Assembly (NCBI RefSeq): GCF_016862435.1
Contig: NZ_BOMY01000064.1
Coordinates: 62,001-126,000 of the forward strand
Length of the DNA stretch: 64,000 nucleotides
Reading direction: 5' to 3'
Source: Paractinoplanes tereljensis
GTDB taxonomy: Bacteria > Actinomycetota > Actinomycetes > Mycobacteriales > Micromonosporaceae
A program made the position numbers and the translations under genes. The notes under the pieces were generated by a model. That model saw only the letters and a list, made by a program, of their open reading frames with translations. It made no database searches and had not been told where the DNA came from. Shown here piece after piece: positions 34,833 to 43,634 of the stretch; position 1 is the first letter of the stretch, and each line of letters opens with the position of its first letter.

Positions 34833-35786
34833 ATGTGGGGCATGCGTGCCGACCGACTCGTCGCAGCCCTCCTGCTGATGCAAACGCGTGGCCGGGTCAC
34901 CGCCGCCGAGCTCGCCACCGAGTTGGAGGTCTCGGTGGCCACCGCCCGCCGTGATCTGGAGGCGCTGTCCGCGGCCGGAATCCCGGTCTACCCGCAACCC
35001 GGCCGGCACGGTGGCTGGCAGCTGGTGGGCGGTGCGCGTACCGATCTGAGCGGCTTGTCCAACGCCGAGGCCCAGGCGCTGTTCCTGCTCGCCGGACCGG
35101 CTGCGGCGTCCTCCGACGAGGTCAAGACAGCGCTGCGCAAACTGCTGCGGGCACTGCCCGAGACGTATCGGACCGAGGCGCGGGCCGCGGCCGGGGCCAC
35201 CCTCGTCGACCCGGCCGGCTGGGGCGAGCACGGCCACGACCGGCCCGACGGGCTGGAACCACTGCAGCAGGCGGTGGTCCGGCAGCACCGGATCCGGTTC
35301 ACCTACAAGGGCGTACAGCGCGAGGCCGAACCGTGGGGCCTGATCGACAAGGACGGCGCCTGGTATCTCATCGCCGGCACCGACCGGGGGCAGCGCACGT
35401 TCCGCCTGGACCGGATCGCCGACCTGACCGTGACCGGGCAGACCTTCACCCGGCCGACCGGCTTCAGCCTGGACACCGCGTGGGACCAGGTGGTCGGGAC
35501 GATCGAGGAACGCCGAGCCCGCACCTGGGCCACCCTGCTCATCCCGGAACGCTTCCTCTGGGTGCTGCGCGACCATTTCGGGCGGCACTGCCACCCCGGC
35601 GAGGTGCTCGGCGACGGCCGCGTACACGTCCGGGTCGGGGCGCCGACCCCCCGCGACATCGCACGCACCCTTTCCGGCTGGGGCGCGGTGGTGGAGGTGA
35701 TCGAACCCTCGGAGGTACGCACGGAACTCGCCCGCATCGGTTCCGAGCTGACAGCCCTGTACACCCCCGGCAACAAGGCGATGTAA
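34833..35786 (+). CDS. YafY-type HTH/WYL transcriptional regulator
   Basis: 317 residues. N-terminal HTH_11 (RVTAAELATELEVSVATARRDLEAL) and WYL domain with the signature region TYKGVQREAEPWGLIDKDGAWYL (here WYL as W-Y-L), then a WCX C-terminal extension. Two starts are possible, 34833 or ATG 34842; GGGAG is 4 or 13 bases away respectively. It is expected to control the divergent VOC gene and itself through the 34796 palindrome. Confidence 0.88.
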   Translation: MWGMRADRLVAALLLMQTRGRVTAAELATELEVSVATARRDLEALSAAGIPVYPQPGRHGGWQLVGGARTDLSGLSNAEAQALFLLAGPAAASSDEVKTALRKLLRALPETYRTEARAAAGATLVDPAGWGEHGHDRPDGLEPLQQAVVRQHRIRFTYKGVQREAEPWGLIDKDGAWYLIAGTDRGQRTFRLDRIADLTVTGQTFTRPTGFSLDTAWDQVVGTIEERRARTWATLLIPERFLWVLRDHFGRHCHPGEVLGDGRVHVRVGAPTPRDIARTLSGWGAVVEVIEPSEVRTELARIGSELTALYTPGNKAM

Positions 35787-35802
35787 GCGTGCTGCCGGGG
35801 GT
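35763..35802 (+). terminator. Hairpin overlapping the WYL gene stop
   Basis: ACCCCCGGCA pairs with TGCCGGGGGT; the 20-base loop contains the stop codon. Probably the transcription terminator of the WYL gene. Confidence 0.45.
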
Positions 35803-35819
35803 TCCTCGATGACGCCTGG

Positions 35820-36350
35820 TCAGCGCGCCGGGGTCTTGCTCTGGCGTACCTGGCTGAACGGCACGTCGCGGTCGGCGGCGTACTCGCGTGGCATGTTGAG
35901 CAGGCGCTCGCTGATCAGGTTGCGGGACATCTCGCTGCTGCCACCGCCGAGGCTGGCTCCCTGCCGGAACAGGAAGTTGACGCCGCGTCGGGCAACTCGC
36001 CCGCACTGATGCCGTCGGTAACCCGCACGGCGAGCTGGTCGGCACGTCGTCGAAGAACTCCTGGCAGAACTCCATGTTGCCGTTGACCTGCTCGATGCGC
36101 CGGATCTCGACGACTGGCTGGTGCGCCTTGACGATGAGCATGGTCAGGCCACGGTGCTTCGGGGCGTCCCAGTCGGTGCGGGGCCAGGCAGAGGCCGTAG
36201 TCCGCGGCGTACGCGTTGGAGCTCCGGATCTTCGAGGCGTTGAGCATGAACACGTCGCCGTCGCGGGTGCCGCGGGTGTCGGCCAGGTCGGAGCCGTCCC
36301 GGGACTCGGAGAGGAACTGGACGAGGACCTCGTCGCCGCGGGGTGACGGT
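35820..36350 (-). pseudogene. Acyl-CoA dehydrogenase remnant
   Basis: Minus-strand pieces of the family are scattered over three frames: GDVFMLNASKIRSSNAYAAD, then DAPKHRGLTMLIVKAHQP and NGNMEFCQEFFDDVP, and a C-terminal part with GASLGGGSSEMSRNLISERL and MPREYAADRDVPF ending at the stop (35820-35822). The catalytic-base region between them is gone. Several frameshifts and a large deletion make it nonfunctional. Confidence 0.75.
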
Positions 36351-36507
36351 CAGGCGGCCGCGGTCCAGCGTTCGTCGCCGAGGTCATCGATCGCACGTCG
36401 TTGACGGCGGTCAGCGCGCGGTGGCTCCGCATCTCGGTGTCGGTCATGCCGCCCCGGTGCGCCCCACGCCGTTCTCCAGTACCAGCGCGGGACGACCGTC
36501 AACGCGC

Positions 36508-37077
36508 TCAGGAGACCTGGTGCGGCCGGGCAGCGCGCAGCGCGGCCGCCCACCACAGCAGGTCCTCGGTGAGCAGCTCGAGTCTCGGCTCGAGAGGGCT
36601 GAAGATGGCCTGGTCGGCGGTCTGCCGGGCGGCGATCATGGTGTCCGGCAGGATGTGCACGGCGTGCCGCAGCGGCGCCATCTCGAACTCCACGGCGACC
36701 TGACGCAACTGCTCGACGGCCCGGGCACCGCCGACGTTCCCCCAGCCGACGAACGAGATCGGCTTACGGGTCCACTCGACGAACGTCCAGTCCATGGCGT
36801 TCTTGAGTACCGCGGGATAGCCGTGGTTGTACTCGGCGGTGAGGACGATGTAGCCGTCGGCCCGGTCGAGGGTGGTGCCGAGCCTCGCAACCGCGTCGTT
36901 CGCGTACTCCCGCGGCGCCTTGGCCGGCGGCGGCGCGTCGAAGAACGGCAGCGGATGGTCGCGGAGGTCGACGATCTCAGCGTCCGCCCGCTTGCTCACG
37001 TGATCGAACACCCAGCCGGCCACGCGTTCACTGAAGCGCCCCTCGCGGGTGGTGCCGGTGATGATCTGAATAAGCAT
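36508..37077 (-). CDS. NADPH-dependent FMN reductase family protein
   Basis: 189 residues with a flavodoxin-like fold. The FMN phosphate loop is TGTTREGRFSERV (about residues 8-20) and the family motif is LTAEYNHGYPAVLKNAMDW. No signal. Such enzymes reduce FMN, azo dyes or quinones with NAD(P)H. It follows the MFS exporter on the same strand but is separated by a strong hairpin, so it is probably a separate unit. Confidence 0.88.
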   Translation of the reverse strand: MLIQIITGTTREGRFSERVAGWVFDHVSKRADAEIVDLRDHPLPFFDAPPPAKAPREYANDAVARLGTTLDRADGYIVLTAEYNHGYPAVLKNAMDWTFVEWTRKPISFVGWGNVGGARAVEQLRQVAVEFEMAPLRHAVHILPDTMIAARQTADQAIFSPLEPRLELLTEDLLWWAAALRAARPHQVS

Positions 37078-37102
37078 GTTTCTCGATTCCCATCAAGGAA
37101 CT

Positions 37103-37130
37103 GGCCCCGCCACGGGTCCGTGGCGGGGCC
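37103..37130 (-). terminator. Strong hairpin between MFS exporter and FMN reductase
   Basis: GGCCCCGCCAC pairs perfectly with GTGGCGGGGCC around six bases, just beyond the MFS stop and 26 bases before the reductase start. It is either a terminator or a leader hairpin of the reductase. Confidence 0.7.
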
Positions 37131-37143
37131 GGCAGAACCGGGA

Positions 37144-38793
37144 TCAGCGGCGGGTCGGCTTTTCACCCGGGTCGATGCTCACCTCGTCGAAGGCGGGCGC
37201 CCCGTCGATGGCGTCGGCGGCGACGGCAATGGATCGGCCGGCGTCGGGCAGGTCGACGCTGGTCCGCAGGGTGGACGGCTTGAGCAGCACCGCGGCGATG
37301 ACACCGACCACCGCGATGATCGCCGAGATCAGGAAGATGTGCCCGGTGGCATCGCCGTACGCGGCCCGGACGATGTGCTGGAACGACTCCGGCAGCGCGC
37401 TGATGTTCAGCGTGCTGGCGCCGCCGCCGGCCGGGGCGGAGACACCGGACGCGGCCAGGTCGTGGGTGATCTGGTCGGTCACCCGGCGGGCAAGCACAGC
37501 ACCGAGGACCGAGACGCCGATGGTGCCGCCGAGCGACCGGAAGAACGCCACCGAGGCGCTGGCGGCGCCGATGTCCTTGAGCGCGACGGTGTTCTGGACC
37601 GCGAGCACGAGGTTCTGCATGGACATGCCGACGCCGCTGCCGACCAGGAACATGCCGATACCGACGAACCACAGCGGCGTCTCGTGGTCGATGGTGGAGA
37701 GCATCCCGAACCCGGCGACCAGCACGACCGTACCGGCAATGATGTAGGGCTTGATCTTGCCGGACACGGTGATCATCCGGCCGCTCACGATCGAGGTGAC
37801 CAGGACGCCGGCCATCAGCGGGATGGTCAGCAGGCCGGCCTCGGTCGGGCTGTAGCCGCGGCCGATCTGGAAGTACTGACCGAGGAAGACGGCGCCGCCG
37901 AACATCGCCATGCCGACCGCGAGGCTGGCGATGATGGACAGGGCGGTGGTGCGCTCGCGGATGATGTCCAACGGCACGACCGGCTCGGCCGCGCGGGACT
38001 CGACCCAGACAGCCAGCGCGAGCAGCACGATCGACCCGCCGACCATGGCGAAGGTCTGCCAGGACAACCAGGCGAACGAGTCGTCCACGAAGGAGATCCA
38101 GACCAGCAGCACGCTGACACCGGCGGCGATGAGGAACGCGCCGGCATAGTCGATCTTGACGTTCTCCCGGCGGATCGTCGCCAGGTGCAGGGTCAGCTGC
38201 AGCAGGATCAGCGCGACGATCGCCACCGGGACGCCGATGAAGAAGCACCAGCGCCAGCCGAGCCAAGAGGTGTCCACGATCAGGCCGCCGAGCAGTGGCC
38301 CGCCGACGGTCGCGAGGGCCATCACGCCGCCGAGGTAGCCGTTGTAGCGGCCGCGCTCGCGGGGCGGGATCATCGCCGCGATCGCCACCTGAACCAGGGC
38401 CTGCAGGCCGCCGACACCGATGCCCTGGAAGGCGCGTGCGGCGATGAGCTGACCGGCACTCTGGCTGAAGCCGGCAATCACCGAGCCCAGCACGAAGATC
38501 ACGATGGACAGCTGGATCAGCAGCTTCTTGTTGAACAGGTCGGCGAGCTTGCCCCAGATCGGGGTGGTCGCCGTCGCGGTGAGCAGGGTCGCCGTGACGA
38601 CCCAGGTGTACTGGGTCTGCGAGCCGTTCAGCGAGCCGATGATCTTCGGCAGTGCGGTCGACACGACCGTACTGCTCAGCATGGCGACGAAGAGAACCAG
38701 CAGCAGACCGGAGAGCGCCTCCAGGGTCTGCCGGTGGTTCATCGGCGCCGCGCCCTCGGCCGCGTCGTCGATCGTCGGTGCGGGTGCGCTCAT
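37144..38793 (-). CDS. DHA2 (EmrB/QacA) family MFS drug exporter
   Basis: 549 residues from ATG 38793, 14 predicted transmembrane helices. The N-terminal half carries motif A-like GKLADLFNKK and the DHA2 motif C region (GGPLLGGLIVD). It should export toxic compounds with proton antiport. The MarR gene is directly upstream, with its stop overlapping this ATG (ATGA), so it is a self-contained regulated efflux operon. Confidence 0.93.
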   Translation of the reverse strand: MSAPAPTIDDAAEGAAPMNHRQTLEALSGLLLVLFVAMLSSTVVSTALPKIIGSLNGSQTQYTWVVTATLLTATATTPIWGKLADLFNKKLLIQLSIVIFVLGSVIAGFSQSAGQLIAARAFQGIGVGGLQALVQVAIAAMIPPRERGRYNGYLGGVMALATVGGPLLGGLIVDTSWLGWRWCFFIGVPVAIVALILLQLTLHLATIRRENVKIDYAGAFLIAAGVSVLLVWISFVDDSFAWLSWQTFAMVGGSIVLLALAVWVESRAAEPVVPLDIIRERTTALSIIASLAVGMAMFGGAVFLGQYFQIGRGYSPTEAGLLTIPLMAGVLVTSIVSGRMITVSGKIKPYIIAGTVVLVAGFGMLSTIDHETPLWFVGIGMFLVGSGVGMSMQNLVLAVQNTVALKDIGAASASVAFFRSLGGTIGVSVLGAVLARRVTDQITHDLAASGVSAPAGGGASTLNISALPESFQHIVRAAYGDATGHIFLISAIIAVVGVIAAVLLKPSTLRTSVDLPDAGRSIAVAADAIDGAPAFDEVSIDPGEKPTRR

Positions 38794-39245
38794 CGCGCGA
38801 CCTCCAGATTGTCGTGGGAGGCGAAGGAAGCCTCGATGTCGTGGGTGAAACGGGCGAGCGCAACGGTCAGGGCCGCGACCTCCTCGGCCGACCAGCCGGA
38901 CAGGGCCCGATCGAGCACCCGGCCGAGCCAGTCGGCGATGTCGGCCAGGGCGACCCGCCCGGCCGGGGTCACGGCAAGCACGCTGGCGCGGCCGTCGTGC
39001 GGATCGGGCAGCCGCTCCACCAGTCCGTGCGCGACCAGGGCGGCAACCGCCCGGCTGATCGTGGACGGGTCCAGCGAGGTGCGAGCCGCCAGTTCCCGGG
39101 CATGGCAGCCGGCGGGAAGGTCGTCTATCTGAGCGAGCAGGCCCGCCGGGATCCCCGGTCGCTCCATCGCACGACTCTGCTTGATCAGGCGCATGCACTT
39201 GAGCAGGTCCTGCAGCCGCAGCCCGAGCTCACGTTTCGCGTCCAC
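38790..39245 (-). CDS. MarR-family regulator of the MFS exporter
   Basis: 151 residues from GTG 39245, preceded by GGAGGGGAC. The winged helix is CHARELAARTSLDPSTISRAVAALVAHGLVERLPDPHDGR, with the typical wing DPHDGRASVLAVTPAG. Translationally coupled to the exporter gene. The likely mode is repression relieved by the exported compound. The 138-base gap to the TetR gene at 39384 would hold both promoters. Confidence 0.92.
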   Translation of the reverse strand: MDAKRELGLRLQDLLKCMRLIKQSRAMERPGIPAGLLAQIDDLPAGCHARELAARTSLDPSTISRAVAALVAHGLVERLPDPHDGRASVLAVTPAGRVALADIADWLGRVLDRALSGWSAEEVAALTVALARFTHDIEASFASHDNLEVAR

Positions 39246-39345
39246 GTCCCCTCCGATGCCACCGGTTGTTGAACGCAAGCATCCTCTTACCTTTCTCAGT
39301 GCGCAAGTTTTCCCGGCGAGAAAGTTACTAGACGTGACAGCAAAC

Positions 39346-39360
39346 GGGGGATTACTCCCC
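39346..39360. promoter_or_regulatory. TetR operator upstream of its own gene
   Basis: GGGGGATTACTCCCC, 24 bases before the TetR start. It is 13/15 identical to GGGGACTTACTCCCC at 40925-40939 before the SDR gene. Both are followed by a similar TTAAG-containing tail. Confidence 0.65.
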
Positions 39361-39383
39361 GTTAAGTTGGGTAGGCTCGGGGT

Positions 39384-40052
39384 GTGGCCGCGGGGAATCG
39401 GATGCGGGCGGACGCCCAGCGCAATCGGGCCGCCCTGCTCGCCGCGGCCAAGAAGGTCTTCGGTGAGCACGGGCTCGACGCGCCGCTCGACGACATCGCC
39501 AAACGGGCCGGCGTCGGCAACGCCACGCTCTACCGGCGGTTCCCGGATCGCCGGGAGCTGATCTGGGAGGTCTTCGCCGACCGGATGGCCGACTACCTGC
39601 GCGCCGCCGACCACGCCCTGACCAGGGCCGACACGTGGGCGGCGTTCGTCGACTACGTGGCCTACCTGTGCGAGTTGCAGGCCACCGACCGCGGCATCTC
39701 AGAGCTGCTGACCACGACCATCGTCGACGTGGACGACCGGCTCACCCGGCTGCGGGAACTCGGCCGGGAGCGAACGGCCGAGGTGATCACCCGGGCGCAG
39801 ACTCCCGGTGGCCTGCGCCCGGACTTCACCCCGCAGGACTTCGCCCTGCTGCTGATGGCGAACGCCGGAGTGGTGCGCAGGACCACCACGTACGCCCCGG
39901 AGGGCTGGCGAAGGCAGCTGGCCTTCGCCCTCGACGGTCTTCGCGAAGCCGCCGCCACCGCCGCTCCCCCGCCACCGTCGGAGGCGGCGATGCTCGCCGC
40001 GATGCGGCTGCACCGTGGGCCCGCCGATCAGGCGGCGGAACCGCCGAGGTAG
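39384..40052 (+). CDS. TetR-family regulator
   Basis: 222 residues from GTG 39384 (ATG 39402 is an alternative). HTH at about residues 15-60: APLDDIAKRAGVGNATLYRRF. The C-terminal domain resembles the group that controls short-chain dehydrogenases. It converges on, and overlaps by 25 bases, the SDR gene at 40028. The shared 15-bp palindrome before both genes indicates that it regulates both. Confidence 0.9.
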   Translation: MAAGNRMRADAQRNRAALLAAAKKVFGEHGLDAPLDDIAKRAGVGNATLYRRFPDRRELIWEVFADRMADYLRAADHALTRADTWAAFVDYVAYLCELQATDRGISELLTTTIVDVDDRLTRLRELGRERTAEVITRAQTPGGLRPDFTPQDFALLLMANAGVVRRTTTYAPEGWRRQLAFALDGLREAAATAAPPPPSEAAMLAAMRLHRGPADQAAEPPR

Positions 40053-40873
40053 TCGCGGGCGGCGGCACCGATGTCGCCGTAGAGGGTGCTGTGCGTGACG
40101 GCGAGCAGGCCACCGTCGACCGGCAGCGTCGTGCCGGTGATCCAGGTGGACCGGTCGGAGGCGAGGAACAGGGCCGCCTGCGCGATGTCGCGCGGCTGAC
40201 CGACCCGGCCGAGGGCTTGCGAACCGTCCAGCCGGTTGCTGAGGAACTGCCGGAACTCCTCGGTCCGCTCCGGCGACAGGCCCAGCGGCTTCGTCATGAT
40301 GGGCGTGACGATGATCCCGGGGGCGATGGCGTTGCTGCGAATGCCGTAGCCGCCCAACTCCCCGGCGGCCTGCCGGATCACACCCAGCACCGCGTGTTTG
40401 GCGATGGTGTAGCCGGCGCTGGACCAGCCGCCCTCGAACGAGGCACCGCTGGCCGTGGTGATGATCGATCCGGCGGTCCCCTGCGCGATGAACTGCCGGG
40501 CCGCGAACCGGTGCCCGGCCACCACCGCCCCGGTGAGCAGGCGCAGGGTGCGGTCCAGTCCCGCCGACCCGAGCTCCAGGATCGGCGACTGGTCGCCGCC
40601 GGCGCCGGCATTGTTGAACATGACGTCGAGCCGGCCGAAGGTGGCTACCGCGTGCGCCACCAGGCCTTCCACCTGGTCGTCGTCGGTGACGTCCGCGTGC
40701 CGGTAACTGACGTCGCCGGGGAACCGCTTCTCGAGTTCGGCGCCCAGATCGTCCTGCACATCCCCGACGACGACCTTCGCCCCCTCCTCGACGAACAGCT
40801 CGACCGTGCCCAGACCGATTCCACTGGTCCCGCCGGTGATGACGGCAACCTTTCCGGAAAGCTCTCCAGCCAT
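40028..40873 (-). CDS. Short-chain dehydrogenase/reductase
   Basis: 281 residues, classical SDR. Cofactor motif TGGTSGIG (residues ~12-19), DVTDD, NNAGAG, catalytic Ser in TTASGASF, and Tyr-x3-Lys in AGYTIAKHA. A C-terminal extension follows the usual TLPVDGGLLA. NAD(P) oxidoreductase of unknown substrate. Under apparent control of the convergent TetR gene. Confidence 0.92.
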   Translation of the reverse strand: MAGELSGKVAVITGGTSGIGLGTVELFVEEGAKVVVGDVQDDLGAELEKRFPGDVSYRHADVTDDDQVEGLVAHAVATFGRLDVMFNNAGAGGDQSPILELGSAGLDRTLRLLTGAVVAGHRFAARQFIAQGTAGSIITTASGASFEGGWSSAGYTIAKHAVLGVIRQAAGELGGYGIRSNAIAPGIIVTPIMTKPLGLSPERTEEFRQFLSNRLDGSQALGRVGQPRDIAQAALFLASDRSTWITGTTLPVDGGLLAVTHSTLYGDIGAAARDYLGGSAA

Positions 40874-40924
40874 GTCGGATCCTCCTCGTAAGCGCAGCTC
40901 AGTTCACTGAACGTAACGCTATTC

Positions 40925-40939
40925 GGGGACTTACTCCCC
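40925..40939. promoter_or_regulatory. TetR operator upstream of the SDR gene
   Basis: GGGGACTTACTCCCC, 52 bases before the SDR start and just beyond the USP stop. It pairs with the 39346-39360 site. Confidence 0.65.
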
Positions 40940-40941
40940 AT

Positions 40942-41382
40942 TTAAGGAACGACAGTGACCGGCCAGCGACCACACTTGACGAGACGGAGGGCCAGCGATC
41001 CGGCGATGCGATGGGCGAGGCTGTCCGAACGGCCGACGATCACGGTCCCCGCCTGCACTTCCCGGGCCACCTCGCAGAGCACCGTGAACGGGTCGCCGAA
41101 CCGCACGAGCAGCTGTGCGTCGACATCCCGCGTCAACTGTGTCCGCGCCGCGGCCACGAGCTCCGTCTCGATCTGGTCCTGGATCTCCATCGTCGTCGCG
41201 ACGGCGGCCCCGCTGGTGTCGACGACCGCCAGCAGTCCACCGGGCTGGGCCCGGGCATAGACCGCCACCAGCCGCGCATGCTGCCGGCGCGCGAGCCCCG
41301 CCGCGTACGCCCCGGCGCGCAGGGAAGACGGCGAGCCGTCGATGCCGACGACGATCGCCGCCGGACTACAGACACCGTTCAT
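40942..41382 (-). CDS. Universal stress protein family (UspA-like)
   Basis: 146 residues from ATG 41382 with GGGAGGG upstream. One USP domain: IVVGIDGSPSSLRA at the start and the C-terminal nucleotide-loop region GTVIVGRSDSLAHRIAGSLA. The usual GxxG-9x-GS(T) ATP motif is modified (VGRSDSLAHRIAGS), so ATP binding is uncertain. Divergent from the TetR gene at 41489. A fragment of a close relative lies at 5038-5220. Confidence 0.85.
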   Translation of the reverse strand: MNGVCSPAAIVVGIDGSPSSLRAGAYAAGLARRQHARLVAVYARAQPGGLLAVVDTSGAAVATTMEIQDQIETELVAAARTQLTRDVDAQLLVRFGDPFTVLCEVAREVQAGTVIVGRSDSLAHRIAGSLALRLVKCGRWPVTVVP

Positions 41383-41416
41383 CCCATCCCTCCCGCTCCT
41401 GCCGGCCTCCAATAGT

Positions 41417-41466
41417 TGAACGATTCACGTTCACTTATTCGAACGGTATCCTGACGGAAACCGTTC
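41417..41466. promoter_or_regulatory. Two palindromes in the USP/TetR divergent promoter
   Basis: TGAACG-N5-CGTTCA (41417-41433) and GAACGGT-N12-ACCGTTC (41441-41466), both built on GAACG/CGTTC half-sites. They lie in the gap between the two divergent starts. Probable operators of the TetR protein at 41489. Confidence 0.6.
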
Positions 41467-41488
41467 AGCAATCGGGTCCCGGGGATGA

Positions 41489-42103
41489 ATGATGAGCATG
41501 GAGACGGCTCCTGTCGGGCGGCCGCGGGATCCTGAGGTCGACCGCCGGATCGCCCAGGCCGCACTGGACGTCTTCGCCGAGGCCGGCTGGTCCGGATTCG
41601 CCATGGAGACCGTCGCCCGGCGCGCCGGGGTCGGCAAGGCCTCGCTCTACCTGCGCTGGAGCAGCAAAGAGGCCATGCTCGCCGACGCGCTGACGCTCCG
41701 GATCGGCCGGGTGGCCGATGTCGACACCGGCACCCTGCCAGGTGACCTCACCGAACTCGCCGCCCAGGTGCTCAGGGCCTACGCGGGCGACACCGGACGG
41801 GCCGCATTGCGTCTGACGCTGGAGGCTGCCACCATCCCCAGCCTGGCCGGACACTACGACGCGATGCGCACAGCCGAGATCGGCGCCGCCCGCGCCATCG
41901 TCCGCCGCGGCATCGCGCGCAGCGAGCTTCCGGCCGGCACGTCGGTCACGCTGCTGCTGAACACTCTGATCGGCGGCGCCATGATGCGGGCACTGACCTC
42001 CCCGGCCGACAAACGGCCCATGACGGCCCGGGACATCATCCGGCACGCCCGGCAACTGGTCGATTTCCTGCTCAACGCCGTCACCACTTCGGCTCTTCAG
42101 TGA
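41489..42103 (+). CDS. TetR-family regulator
   Basis: 204 residues; ATG at 41489 or 41492. N-terminus GRPRDPEVDRRIAQAALDVF with HTH AMETVARRAGVGKASLYLRW, a TetR/AcrR group with a C-terminal tetR_C_11-like domain. It probably controls the divergent USP gene and itself via the GAACG palindromes. The following HxlR gene is convergent. Confidence 0.9.
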   Translation: MMSMETAPVGRPRDPEVDRRIAQAALDVFAEAGWSGFAMETVARRAGVGKASLYLRWSSKEAMLADALTLRIGRVADVDTGTLPGDLTELAAQVLRAYAGDTGRAALRLTLEAATIPSLAGHYDAMRTAEIGAARAIVRRGIARSELPAGTSVTLLLNTLIGGAMMRALTSPADKRPMTARDIIRHARQLVDFLLNAVTTSALQ

Positions 42104-42116
42104 GCGAGCAGCGGCG

Positions 42117-42632
42117 TTACGGTTTGTTCGCGGTTCCTTCTCCGCCCAGGTAGTCACCGACGCGCATCGTGCCCGGGCCCGGCCGCCCGCCCGGGCCCGG
42201 CAGCGGCGCGACCTCGTCCGCGCTGACCTGGGCGCCGCAGTGGGAACAGTGGACCTGCGGGACGAAGCGGTGCCCGCAGGCGCGATGTTCGAAGGTGATA
42301 GGTGGGCCATCCTCGGGATCGGTCCATCGGTCGCCCCAGGCTGTCAGCGCCATCAGGATCGGCACCAGGTCCCGTCCGGCGGCGGTCAGGCGATAGAGGT
42401 CCCGGGGCGGATGCTCGCTGTACCGCTGCCTGCACACCACACCGCCGGCGATCAGCCGGTCCAGCCGTACGGTCAGAAGGTTTCGGGAAATACCCAGGTC
42501 ACGCACCAACTCGTCGAAGCGGTCGATACCGAGGTAGAGGTCGCGCAACACGAGCGGGGACCACCAGTCGCCCACCACGTCCAGGCTGCGGGCCAGGGAA
42601 CAGTGCATCTCCGAGAAGCTGGTCTGCCGCAT
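42117..42632 (-). CDS. HxlR-family regulator with Cys-rich tail
   Basis: 171 residues from ATG 42632. HxlR winged helix: CSLARSLDVVGDWWSPLVLRDLYLG and the characteristic RFDELVRDLGISRNLLTVRLDRL. The C-terminal 60 residues contain HRACGHRF and VHCSHCGAQV, suggesting a small zinc site. HxlR proteins often sense electrophiles or aldehydes. Divergent from the NTF2-like gene at 42715, its likely target. Confidence 0.9.
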   Translation of the reverse strand: MRQTSFSEMHCSLARSLDVVGDWWSPLVLRDLYLGIDRFDELVRDLGISRNLLTVRLDRLIAGGVVCRQRYSEHPPRDLYRLTAAGRDLVPILMALTAWGDRWTDPEDGPPITFEHRACGHRFVPQVHCSHCGAQVSADEVAPLPGPGGRPGPGTMRVGDYLGGEGTANKP

Positions 42633-42714
42633 GGTCCCCAGGGTAGTGGGTTGCACGATTGAACTTACTCGGGCACCGTGGACCCACGGTTCGACCGTCA
42701 CTGAGGAGCCTCTC

Positions 42715-43209
42715 GTGGATCAACAGTTCGACGCCGTCGCCACCTGGCGGGCGGCCGGCGAGGCCGGTGACGCCGCCCGGGCAGTCACCGCCCTCAGCCC
42801 CGACATCACCCTGATCTCGCCGATCACCGAACAGTTCACCTTCCGCGGTCATCAGCAGGTGCTCTCCCTGCTCGAGGTCGCCCTGACCGCGATCGACGGC
42901 ATCACCTACACCGATCAGGTCGCCGAGGACCGCACGGTGGCACTGTTCTACGAGGCGAACGTCGACGGGACCCGCCTCTACGAAGCCCAGCGGCTACGCC
43001 TGGACGACGACGGCCTGATCACCGAGATCACGCTCTTTATCCGGCCCCTTCCGGCACTCACCCGGCTGATGACCCGCCTCGGACCCGAACTGGCTCGGCG
43101 CAACGGGCAGCCGGCCTTCGCGCGGCTGATCCCACTCGCCGGCGGCCTGCTGCACTCGATGGCCGACACCGGCGAACGAAAGATCATGCCCAGAGCCGCA
43201 CCCCGATAG
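42715..43209 (+). CDS. SnoaL/NTF2-like protein
   Basis: 164 residues from GTG 42715, seven bases after GAGGAG; the longer frame would overlap the HxlR gene. An alpha-plus-beta barrel pattern with SPDITLISPITEQFTFRGHQ and the central sheet LFYEANVDGTRLYEAQRLRLDDDG. Resembles SnoaL-like ligand-binding or isomerase proteins. Function unknown; regulation by the divergent HxlR gene is likely. Confidence 0.8.
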   Translation: MDQQFDAVATWRAAGEAGDAARAVTALSPDITLISPITEQFTFRGHQQVLSLLEVALTAIDGITYTDQVAEDRTVALFYEANVDGTRLYEAQRLRLDDDGLITEITLFIRPLPALTRLMTRLGPELARRNGQPAFARLIPLAGGLLHSMADTGERKIMPRAAPR

Positions 43210-43463
43210 AACCATTCACGTTGTCAGGATCACTCGCGTCCGAGAAACGTGCACTGACGTACACGCGCGAACAATCGGGCCCACCAGTCGGCTCGGCATC
43301 GATATCAACGACCCGGTCAGTGCGCACCTCGTGCAGAGCATCCTAGGAACCTGGACCGCTGATCTCCGGCCCGGGCCGGAACGTCCCCTCCCGCCCGTCA
43401 TCGGGCCCTCGGTAGTCCAGCCCCGGCCCGCTTGACGTCAAGGAATCCTGGCAGGTTACTGGT

Positions 43464-43541
43464 TCACGGCCGCACGGCGGCCCGGCCGAAGTGGAGTTCT
43501 TCGGCGACGGTGACGAATTGTCGCAGCTCTCTGATATCCAC
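43464..43541 (-). pseudogene. LysR-family regulator, only the first 25 codons remain
   Basis: From GTG 43541 the frame reads VDIRELRQFVTVAEELHFGR, the start of a LysR helix-turn-helix, then AAVRP and a TGA stop. Nothing of the effector domain follows. It is divergent from the SDR at 43635, the classic LysR-target arrangement, with a T-N11-A type dyad between. Confidence 0.7.
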
Positions 43542-43561
43542 ACCATCACACTAGCCTGCAT

Positions 43562-43580
43562 CGATACTTCTGAGGTATCG
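43562..43580. promoter_or_regulatory. LysR-type dyad (CGATAC-N7-GTATCG)
   Basis: The interior fits ATAC-N7-GTAT, i.e. the T-N11-A box of LysR operators. It survives although the adjacent regulator is truncated and the target SDR is frameshifted. Confidence 0.6.
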
Positions 43581-43634
43581 GTGCGCCGCCCAGGCGGTGT
43601 TGGTGCCCGCATCGTTGCCGGTCACGATCGGGAG

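Noticed and set aside
36343..39132. A 929-codon plus-strand open frame
   Set aside because: It is antisense to the MFS, MarR and reductase genes; its product is a low-complexity Arg/Gly/Asp-rich shadow without motifs.
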